Source: Pseudomonadota bacterium (GTDB taxonomy: Bacteria; Pseudomonadota; Gammaproteobacteria; Steroidobacterales; Steroidobacteraceae). Taken from it: a stretch of DNA of 8,617 nucleotides. The notes under the pieces are model-generated. The model had not been told where the DNA came from, did not search any database, and was given only the letters and a program-made list of their open reading frames with translations. A program made the position numbers and the translations under genes. The stretch covers positions 1 to 8,617 of the forward strand of contig JAJXYU010000350.1 in the NCBI GenBank assembly GCA_021780395.1. Reading direction: 5' to 3'. Positions 1 to 5,311 of this stretch are shown one piece after another (the first letter of the stretch is position 1; every line of letters starts with the position of its first letter).

Positions 1-561
1 ATCACCCTGTCGGGTAGCGGCCGCGTGCCGGTGCGCGGCGTCCCACTTCTCGACCGCGGCCATCGTGTACGCGACGTGATGGCTGGGATTGAGCGCCGTA
101 TAGGTATAGATGATCCGATCGTCGGGCGCGATCACGTAGGAGGTGCGGTTCGCGAGCTTCGGATCGAGCCACAGCACCGCGTCGTAGGATTTCATGATCT
201 TCTGGTCCGCGTCCGAGGCGACCGGGAACGCCTTGCGGCAATCAGTGACCGAGAACTTGTTCAGCGTCGTGATCGTGTCGTGCGAGACCCCGATCACGGT
301 CGCGCCGAGCTTCTTGAATTTCGGCATCGCGGCCGCGAAGTCATGCGCCTCGATCGTGCAGCCCTTGGTGAACGCGGCCGGATAGAAATAGAGCACCACC
401 GGCCCCTTCGCGAGCGCCGCGGCGAGGGAGAACTTGAACGGCTTGCCCGCGAGCGTCGCTTCGGTCGTGAAGAGCGGTGCCTTCGCACCCACTTTGAGCG
501 CGGCGAACGCCGGCGCCGCGGCGAGCGAGCCGGCGAGCGCGGCGAGAATGAGTCGCTTCAT
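1..561 (-). CDS. Exported PrxQ/Bcp-type peroxiredoxin (3' end beyond window)
   Basis: Thiol peroxidase of the AhpC/TSA superfamily, expected to reduce peroxides, here probably in the periplasm. The ATG at 559-561 is preceded by GAGG about 9 nt upstream and opens a Sec signal peptide (MKRLILAALAGSLAAAPAFA, cleavage near residue 20). The mature part reads as a thioredoxin fold. The motif YPAAFTKGCTIEAHDF (about residues 61-76) carries the peroxidatic Cys68 with the preceding Pro and Thr of the family. The residue five after it, Cys in classical Bcp, is His73. The only other Cys in the visible mature part is Cys108 (DCRKAFPVASD), which could be the resolving Cys, as in PrxQ forms that use a cysteine in helix 3. 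The 187 visible residues are close to full family length, so few residues are probably missing. It lies 129 nt downstream of the sensor kinase in the same direction and may have its own promoter. Confidence 0.9.
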   Translation of the reverse strand, partial: MKRLILAALAGSLAAAPAFAALKVGAKAPLFTTEATLAGKPFKFSLAAALAKGPVVLYFYPAAFTKGCTIEAHDFAAAMPKFKKLGATVIGVSHDTITTLNKFSVTDCRKAFPVASDADQKIMKSYDAVLWLDPKLANRTSYVIAPDDRIIYTYTALNPSHHVAYTMAAVEKWDAAHRHAAATRQGD

Positions 562-607
562 CGCGATGTACCTCGTGCAGGGATCTTTGTGGATGCCGAG
601 TGTGCGC

Positions 608-643
608 CCAACCACCGATGCGATCAATACGCATTTCGGTTGG
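608..643 (-). terminator. Hairpin between sensor kinase and peroxiredoxin genes
   Basis: CCAACC (608-613) pairs with GGTTGG (638-643), and ATGCG (618-622) pairs with CGCAT (630-634). They are separated by a small internal loop and close a 7-nt loop. There is no T-run on either side, so it is not a canonical intrinsic terminator. It could be a weak terminator for the kinase operon or a structure in the 5' leader of the peroxiredoxin mRNA. Confidence 0.3.
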
Positions 644-690
644 CTGACCCGCGTCACCCCACCGTCGTCCCCGTCGGCATGATGTAGACA

Positions 691-2106
691 TCACGTCGAC
701 GGCGCGGGCTGCGCCGCGTGACCTCGGACGATCGGTCGCGGCGGCGCCGGCACCGCGGGCAATTCGAACACCGCCCGCAGCCCGCGCCCGTCGCGACCGC
801 TCTCGACCCAGATGCGCCCGTGATGCAGTTCGATGATCCCACGACAGATCGCGAGTCCGAGTCCGGTGCCCTCCAGGTCGCCTCCCTGGGTCGGACGCAA
901 GCGCACGAAGCGGTCGAAGATGCGCGCCTGATCGGCCACCGGGACGCCGGGCCCCTCGTCCTCGATCGACACGTGCCAGACCTGCGCGTTCACGTACGAT
1001 TCGAGCCGGATCGCTGCGCCGGGCGGCGACGCGTGGACCGCGTTGCTGAAGAGGTTCAACAGCACGCGCCGCAGCCAGCGGGGCTCGCAGACCGCGAGTC
1101 CTTCGCCCTCGTGATGGAAGGCCACCGTGAGGCCGCGGTGTTCCGCGAGGACCTGCGCGTCGGCATGGAAGGCGGCGAGCAGCGGCGCCGGGTCCCGCGG
1201 CGCGAGATCGATCGAGATGCTGCGCGCTTCCGCGCGCGACAGGAACAGCAGATCATCGATCGTATGGGTGAGCCGCGACAGCTCCTCGAGCAATGTCTGC
1301 AGCCCCTCTTCGCCCTCGGCGTTCAGTGCCCCGGACGCGAGCAACTTCTCGGCGTGCAGCCGCGCGAGCGACAGGGGCGTCTTGAGCTCATGGGATGCGT
1401 CGGCGGCGAACCGGCGCACGTTGCGAAAGGAACCCTCGATGCGATCGAACATCGCGTTCAGCAACCGCGCGAGATCCGCGATCTCGTCGCGCACCTCCGG
1501 CACGGGGATGCGTTCGCTCAGGTTGTCCGATCCGATCCGGCTCGCGGTCTCACGGATCAGGCGAACCGGCCGCAGCGCGATCCGCGACAAACCGAAGCCG
1601 ATCGCACTGCTCATCCCGAGCATCAGCGCGAGCAGCGCCGCGCAGACCTCGGCGTAGCCCTCCATCATGCCGTCGACCTGGGTCGATGGCGTCGCGACGA
1701 TCACGTCATAGGGCGGCAGGAGGTACTCGCCGACACGCAACAGGGCGTGCGGACGCCATTGGATGGTGTAGCGGCTTTTGCCCTTCAGGTCCGGGATGGA
1801 ACGTCCCTTGAGGTTGCTGGAGAAGAAGATCGAGCCGTGACCGTGCCGGCGGATGTCGATATAGAACAGCACCGACGCGTAATTGGTCGTCTGCCGAATC
1901 CGCGCGTTGATCACCGCGGGGCTCAGTTGGCGATAGTCGGGACCCAAGTGGGCACGGATCTGTTCGAACTCGGTCTGGTTCAGCAGATCGAGTCCGTGGA
2001 TCAGGTAGCCTTGCAGCAGGTAGTACCCGGCGACGAACAGGCACGCGAGCGTCCCGGTCGCCGCGGCCGCGTACCACAGCGACAATCGCGCGCCGATCGA
2101 CTTCAT
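691..2106 (-). CDS. Membrane sensor histidine kinase
   Basis: Sensor partner of the response regulator immediately upstream, 471 residues. TM1 is about residues 12-33. A periplasmic sensor region follows (about 35-150) that I do not recognise. TM2 is about 153-174, HAMP about 175-228. The HisKA domain has the phospho-acceptor His239 in ASHELKTPL. The HATPase domain has an N box (NLFSNAVHAS, Asn351/Asn355), G1 (EDEGPG, about 382-387), F box (IFDRF) and G2 (GTGLGLAI, 413-420). All catalytic motifs are intact. Size and layout resemble CusS-like heavy-metal sensor kinases, but the sensor region is not diagnostic. Its ATG overlaps the regulator stop codon by four bases (ATGA), implying translational coupling. 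The last 20 or so residues are a Pro/Ala-rich tail. Confidence 0.95.
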   Translation of the reverse strand: MKSIGARLSLWYAAAATGTLACLFVAGYYLLQGYLIHGLDLLNQTEFEQIRAHLGPDYRQLSPAVINARIRQTTNYASVLFYIDIRRHGHGSIFFSSNLKGRSIPDLKGKSRYTIQWRPHALLRVGEYLLPPYDVIVATPSTQVDGMMEGYAEVCAALLALMLGMSSAIGFGLSRIALRPVRLIRETASRIGSDNLSERIPVPEVRDEIADLARLLNAMFDRIEGSFRNVRRFAADASHELKTPLSLARLHAEKLLASGALNAEGEEGLQTLLEELSRLTHTIDDLLFLSRAEARSISIDLAPRDPAPLLAAFHADAQVLAEHRGLTVAFHHEGEGLAVCEPRWLRRVLLNLFSNAVHASPPGAAIRLESYVNAQVWHVSIEDEGPGVPVADQARIFDRFVRLRPTQGGDLEGTGLGLAICRGIIELHHGRIWVESGRDGRGLRAVFELPAVPAPPRPIVRGHAAQPAPST

Positions 2107-2768
2107 TGCAGCTTGTAACCCACGCCGCGCACGGTCTTGAACAGCGGCTTGTCGTCCCCGACGTCGAACTTCGCGCGCAGCTTGCTCATGTAAACGTCGA
2201 GGAGGTTCGCATCCACTTCATACGGCGACGACCACACCTTTTCGTAGATCAGCGAACGGGTGAGGATCCTTCCCGGATTCTGCATGAAGATCTCCAGCAG
2301 CGCGAACTCCCGGCTGGTGAGGTCGAGCGCCTCGCCCTGGAACCGCGTCGTGCGGCCGACCAGGTCCATGCGGATGCCCCGATGTTCGAGCACGGTATCC
2401 TTGACGTTCGCCTGTCGTCGCAACAGCGAGCGCAGCCGCGCGAGCAGTTCGGGCAAGCTGAACGGCTTCGGCAGATAGTCGTCCGCACCGAGGTCGAGGC
2501 CCTTGATCCGGTCCTCGACCGCGTCGCGCGCGCTCAGGATGATCACCGGTTCGTTGAAGCCGCTGCGGCGCCACTGCCGCAGGAGATCGAGACCATCGCC
2601 GTCCGGCAGGCCGAGATCGAGCACGATCGCATCGTAACTGGTCTCGCAGAGCGCATCGCGGGCCCCACTGCAGTTCGCCGCATGCCTGACCGTGTAGCCC
2701 GCTTCGGTGAGCCCCTGTCGCAGCAGCAGTCCGAGCCGACGCTGATCCTCGACCACCAGGATCTTCAC
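2103..2768 (-). CDS. OmpR/PhoB-family response regulator
   Basis: Phospho-activated DNA-binding regulator, 221 residues. The receiver domain (1-118) has the acidic pair Glu7/Asp8, phospho-acceptor Asp51 (VLDLGLPDGDG), Ser79 (ILSARD) and Lys101 (LPKPF). A winged-helix domain covers about 125-220 (LTSREFALLE, then TVRGVGYKL at the end). The start is the GTG at 2766-2768, because translation from it gives the standard receiver opening VKILVVEDQ. The open frame continues upstream to 3101, but that stretch has no receiver homology. The receiver half reads PmrA/QseB-like and the DNA-binding half also resembles CusR, so the exact subgroup is uncertain. The stop codon overlaps the kinase start. A PmrA-like tandem box lies about 250 nt upstream, suggesting autoregulation. 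Confidence 0.95.
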   Translation of the reverse strand: MKILVVEDQRRLGLLLRQGLTEAGYTVRHAANCSGARDALCETSYDAIVLDLGLPDGDGLDLLRQWRRSGFNEPVIILSARDAVEDRIKGLDLGADDYLPKPFSLPELLARLRSLLRRQANVKDTVLEHRGIRMDLVGRTTRFQGEALDLTSREFALLEIFMQNPGRILTRSLIYEKVWSSPYEVDANLLDVYMSKLRAKFDVGDDKPLFKTVRGVGYKLQ

Positions 2769-2782
2769 GGCGGGTCCACGCG

Positions 2783-2932
2783 TCAGTTCTCGCGCCCGGG
2801 AACCATGCGCCGCAGCACGCCGTCCTGGTGCAGCCACCGATGGGCGATGCCAGCGAGCGCGTGCAGGTGCCCCACCCGATGGCGCAACGGCAGGTCGTGC
2901 GGCGCGGCGGATTCGGCGGTGCTTGGCGTCAT
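2783..2932 (-). CDS. Possible small His-rich protein heading the two-component operon
   Basis: A 49-residue open frame from an ATG at 2930-2932 to a TGA at 2783-2785, ending 14 nt before the regulator start. GGGGAT lies about 9 nt before the ATG, an acceptable Shine-Dalgarno. All but about six of its codons end in G or C, in line with real genes in this window. It lies inside the leader that the proposed promoter at 3001-3033 would transcribe. Six His fall within residues 12-35 (for example HRVGHLHALAGIAHRWLH). No signal peptide or membrane segment is seen and I recognise no family. It could be a real small protein, a leader peptide whose translation couples to the regulator, or chance in GC-rich DNA. 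Confidence 0.4.
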   Translation of the reverse strand: MTPSTAESAAPHDLPLRHRVGHLHALAGIAHRWLHQDGVLRRMVPGREN

Positions 2933-2984
2933 GATTTGCACATCCCCGGAAAGTCGCCCTCCGGCAGGTCCCCGCCAGTCTATA

Positions 2985-3027
2985 GTTCTCTTCGGTCTGC
3001 ACGCTACGCGCAGCGGCTGAAGAGAAC
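2985..3027. repeat. Spaced 9-bp inverted repeat overlapping the regulator promoter
   Basis: GTTCTCTTC at 2985-2993 and its exact reverse complement GAAGAGAAC at 3019-3027 are separated by 25 bp. The right arm lies inside the tandem box of the two-component promoter. The left arm would fall at about the transcription start. It may be a second, inverted regulator contact for autoregulation. Confidence 0.5.
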
Positions 3028-3033
3028 CTGAAA
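3001..3033 (-). promoter_or_regulatory. Predicted regulator-dependent promoter of the two-component operon
   Basis: Read in the direction of the regulator gene, TTCAG-GTTCTC-TTCAG (3032 down to 3017) forms an 11-bp-period direct repeat with the distal half preceded by T and the proximal half by C. Ten nt further is TAGCGT (3006-3001), a plausible -10. No good -35 hexamer is present; the box occupies that place, as in activator-dependent promoters of the OmpR family. The predicted start is near 2994, giving a leader of about 60 nt to the small ORF and about 225 nt to the regulator. Confidence 0.6.
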
Positions 3034-3148
3034 CGGCAAGTTCCCGCGGCGCGGATCCAATCACCCGCCGCCGCGCGGCCCGCCGCGGCCGATCGAGACA
3101 CCGGTCGTGAACGGGGCCTGCTCGCCGCCTGGCACCGTGCCGAACCGA

Positions 3149-3181
3149 ATTAAGGCTGTTTTCAGCCTGGGCGTGTACAAA
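3149..3181 (+). promoter_or_regulatory. Predicted regulator-dependent promoter of the duplicated-domain exported protein
   Basis: TTAAG (3150-3154), six nt, then TTCAG (3161-3165), followed after exactly 10 nt by TACAAA (3176-3181) as the -10. Geometry is identical to the sites at 3001-3033 and 8284-8316. The first half-site is TTAAG rather than TTCAG, which is closer to the known PmrA box YTTAAK-N5-YTTAAK. A small hairpin-like GGCTG-TTTT-CAGCC overlaps the proximal half-site. The predicted start is near 3188, leaving a leader of about 58 nt. Confidence 0.55.
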
Positions 3182-3246
3182 AGTCATCGCACGCCGCCGG
3201 GGGGCGGCTCACGACAACGTCATCGCATCCGGGAGTAACCAGCATC

Positions 3247-4125
3247 ATGAATCGTTCCGTCCTCGCCATCGCGCTCGCCGCGCTGATGCCCGCCGCCGGG
3301 GCTGCGCCCTGCACGTCGGGCACGACCTACGGCCAGACCCTCCTGCAGCAAGTCCGCACGGCGAACCCGTCGGTGCTCGCCGCGGCGCTGCACGTCCAGC
3401 CGCCGAAGGCCCACGTCAACCGGACCGTCGCCTCGACCGACCCACGTGTGCTTGGCCGCCCATCCTCGCCGGCCGATCTCGCGGTGATCGCGAGCGGCCG
3501 GCCGAGCGCGACCGTGGACGCGGCCCACCACCGCGTCGACGTGCGCGTACCGCTCGAGGACGTCTCGCACGACGTGATCGGCGCGCTGTCGCTGCGCTTC
3601 GCCGGGACCGCGGCGGACCGCGCGACGATGATCCGCCGTGCGCTCGCGATCCGCGACTGGCTCGGCCGGCGGATCACGCTGCCAGGAAACGTGCTCGACC
3701 CCGTCCCCTACGATCCGACAATGCCGTCGGCGACCGACACCTATGCGCAGCACCTCGTCGACGACGTGCTCGCGCGGCATCCGGACGTCGAGATCTTCGC
3801 GATCCACGCGACGCCGCCGGGGGGCGATTACAACGTGATCGTCGGTTCCAACATCGGGAGGATCGGCAAGAAGGCCGACAACGACGACATGCGCGCGGTC
3901 TACACCGGCAAGACCAATCTCGAGGTCAACGAGACGGGAACCCGCTTCGAGGTCGAAATGCAGCTCAAGGACCGCGCCGGCCGCGTAATCGGTGCCGCGA
4001 GCGTCGTGTACCCGTACCGCAAGGGCGACGACCAACAGACGCTCGAGGCGCGGGCAATGGCGATCAAAGACGCTGTGCAGCAGCGGATCCCGGACGCCGC
4101 CAGCCTGTTCAAGCCGGCTCACTGA
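3247..4125 (+). CDS. Exported protein with two tandem Cache/PAS-like domains
   Basis: A 292-residue protein I cannot name. The ATG at 3247 follows GGGAG (3231-3235) and opens a signal peptide (MNRSVLAIALAALMPAAGA, cleavage near 19-20). No other membrane segment is seen, so it should be a soluble periplasmic protein. Cys22 is not in a lipobox. The mature protein is an internal duplication with an offset of 137-138 residues. YGQTLLQQVRTANPSV (28-43) matches YAQHLVDDVLARHPDV (166-181), LAVIASGRP (78-86) matches MRAVYTGKT (215-223), VDVRVPLED (97-105) matches FEVEMQLKD (234-242), VIGALSLRF (110-118) matches VIGAASVVY (247-255), and LAIRDWLGRRI matches MAIKDAVQQRI. Each copy runs helix, strands, a VIGA hairpin, helix, which resembles Cache/PAS sensory domains. 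A ligand-binding or co-sensor role is inference. It is divergent from the two-component operon and shares its promoter box. Confidence 0.85.
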   Translation: MNRSVLAIALAALMPAAGAAPCTSGTTYGQTLLQQVRTANPSVLAAALHVQPPKAHVNRTVASTDPRVLGRPSSPADLAVIASGRPSATVDAAHHRVDVRVPLEDVSHDVIGALSLRFAGTAADRATMIRRALAIRDWLGRRITLPGNVLDPVPYDPTMPSATDTYAQHLVDDVLARHPDVEIFAIHATPPGGDYNVIVGSNIGRIGKKADNDDMRAVYTGKTNLEVNETGTRFEVEMQLKDRAGRVIGAASVVYPYRKGDDQQTLEARAMAIKDAVQQRIPDAASLFKPAH

Positions 4126-4150
4126 GGCAAGCCCGCGCCGGAAGGCGGTC

Positions 4151-4178
4151 GCGCGGCCGGCGATAACGCCGGCCGCGC
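4151..4178. terminator. Bidirectional terminator-like hairpin
   Basis: A perfect 11-bp inverted repeat, GCGCGGCCGGC (4151-4161) and its complement (4168-4178), with a 6-nt GATAAC loop. It lies between the stop of the plus-strand exported protein and the stop of the minus-strand propeller gene, as expected for a shared terminator of convergent genes. There is no T-tract on either side, so termination would rest on the very stable stem. Confidence 0.6.
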
Positions 4179-4211
4179 AACCGATGCGCACTCAGCGCGC
4201 CGTGCTCGCGC

Positions 4212-5240
4212 TCACTGCACCGCGTACCAGAGCATCGCTCCGCCGACCCGCTTGCCGGGTGACGCGGCGAGGTACAACCGCTCGAGCGCCGGCACGAACA
4301 GCCCCGACTTCGCGCCGATCGCGCTCGGCACCCGGGCGAGTTCGCGGTAGTGATCCGGATCGATTTCCTGGTAGACGCCGACCTCCCCGACCGCACCGGG
4401 GATGTAGATGCGCTTGCGCGAGGCGTCGAAGAACGCCCCGTCGACGATCGCCGGCACGTCGACGGTCGCCACGGTGCGTCCGTCGTGGGTGTCGAGCACG
4501 AACATCTTGGTCGGATTCCGGGTGACGACGAACAGCCGATGATCGGCCTCGTCGAGTGCGAGCGACAGGTTGGTCTTCGCGCCGTGGATCGGCCAGCGGG
4601 CGACGACCCTGAAACTGCGCTTGTCGACCACGTCGACCTCGTTCTTGTCGGCGACGTTCACGAACAACCGCTCGCCGTGCTGCTCCGGCACGACCGCTTC
4701 GGTGTGGTTGGAATCGAACTTCAGCTGCCGCAGGAGCTTCCCGGTGCGTGGATCGATCTCGTTCAGGTAGCTGACCTTCATCCCGACGTCACCGCCGCCG
4801 GTGACGATGTAGAAGCGACCCGTCGACGGATCGTAGACCGAGGAATCCGCGCCGGGCGCGAGCGTGATGTAACCGACCACCGCGAGCGTTCGAGTGTCGA
4901 GGATGCGGCTGCCGCGCTTGCCGCTGTCGGTGACGATCATGCGATGCGTGCCGGGCACGAGGAACAGGCCGTGCGGCGTGTTGAAGCCCCTCAGCGTGCG
5001 CAGGTGCCGACCGGTCGCGAGATCGAACACCTCGACCGTGCCGTGATCCTCCGCCGCCATGAACAGGCGATGGTCGGGAATGTCGACCGCCAGATGATCG
5101 AAATCGCCGGTGTAGCCCGGCAACTCGGTCCGCCCCAGCAAGCGCAGCGGCTCGGTCGGTCGCCGGGACGGCGTGGCCACGGCGGCGGCGATGCCGAGGA
5201 CGAGGAGTCCCGCGGCAACGGTGATTCGCGATGCGTTCAT
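4212..5240 (-). CDS. Exported YncE-like seven-bladed beta-propeller
   Basis: A 342-residue protein of the YVTN/YncE propeller type. The start is the ATG at 5238-5240, which gives the signal peptide MNASRITVAAGLLVLGIAAA (cleavage near residue 22-24); GGGAG lies about 11 nt before it. In-frame ATGs at 5249 and 5258 would only add short N-terminal residues. Seven blade motifs recur about every 42-49 residues: RLFMAAEDHGTVEVFD (58), RMIVTDS (100), RFYIVTGGGD (142), RLFVNVADKNEVDVVD (191), RLFVVTRNPTKMFVLD (235), RIYIPGAVGEVGVY (277) and RLYLAASPG (321). No enzyme motif is visible; family members are usually binding or scaffold proteins. It follows the TonB receptor after 71 nt in the same direction with no promoter or terminator seen between, so the two are probably co-transcribed. 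In E. coli yncE is also beside a TonB-receptor gene, yncD. Confidence 0.88.
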   Translation of the reverse strand: MNASRITVAAGLLVLGIAAAVATPSRRPTEPLRLLGRTELPGYTGDFDHLAVDIPDHRLFMAAEDHGTVEVFDLATGRHLRTLRGFNTPHGLFLVPGTHRMIVTDSGKRGSRILDTRTLAVVGYITLAPGADSSVYDPSTGRFYIVTGGGDVGMKVSYLNEIDPRTGKLLRQLKFDSNHTEAVVPEQHGERLFVNVADKNEVDVVDKRSFRVVARWPIHGAKTNLSLALDEADHRLFVVTRNPTKMFVLDTHDGRTVATVDVPAIVDGAFFDASRKRIYIPGAVGEVGVYQEIDPDHYRELARVPSAIGAKSGLFVPALERLYLAASPGKRVGGAMLWYAVQ

Positions 5241-5311
5241 CGTACCCATGTCTCCCATCGAAAGAGGACCGCTGCGTCGAGCGCCGTCGCTGGGGTTCCG
5301 ACCCGTACGCG

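Noticed and set aside
1043..1047. CTGAA in the kinase gene as a further regulator half-site
   Set aside because: There is no CTKAA partner at the 11-bp period; the same holds for the copy near 4607 in the propeller gene and for several TTCAG words inside genes.
718..2118. Long plus-strand open frame opposite the sensor kinase
   Set aside because: The minus strand encodes an intact kinase with all motifs; this frame gives Arg/Glu/His-rich low-complexity protein, typical of antisense frames in GC-rich genes.
2106..3020. Plus-strand open frame across the response regulator
   Set aside because: It is antisense to an intact OmpR-family regulator and shows no domain signature.
2769..3101. N-terminal extension of the regulator frame
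   Set aside because: The extension has no receiver homology, crosses the predicted promoter, and VKILVVEDQ is a standard regulator beginning at a GTG.
3034..3148. GC-rich stretch between the two divergent promoters, checked for a gene or RNA
   Set aside because: Only short GC palindromes are present; no frame has a plausible start and ribosome site, and no terminator-like or riboswitch-like structure was recognised.
3220..4191. Minus-strand open frame opposite the duplicated-domain protein
   Set aside because: The plus strand has a signal peptide, ribosome site and an internal domain duplication; the minus frame has an Arg/Val/Asp-rich shadow composition.
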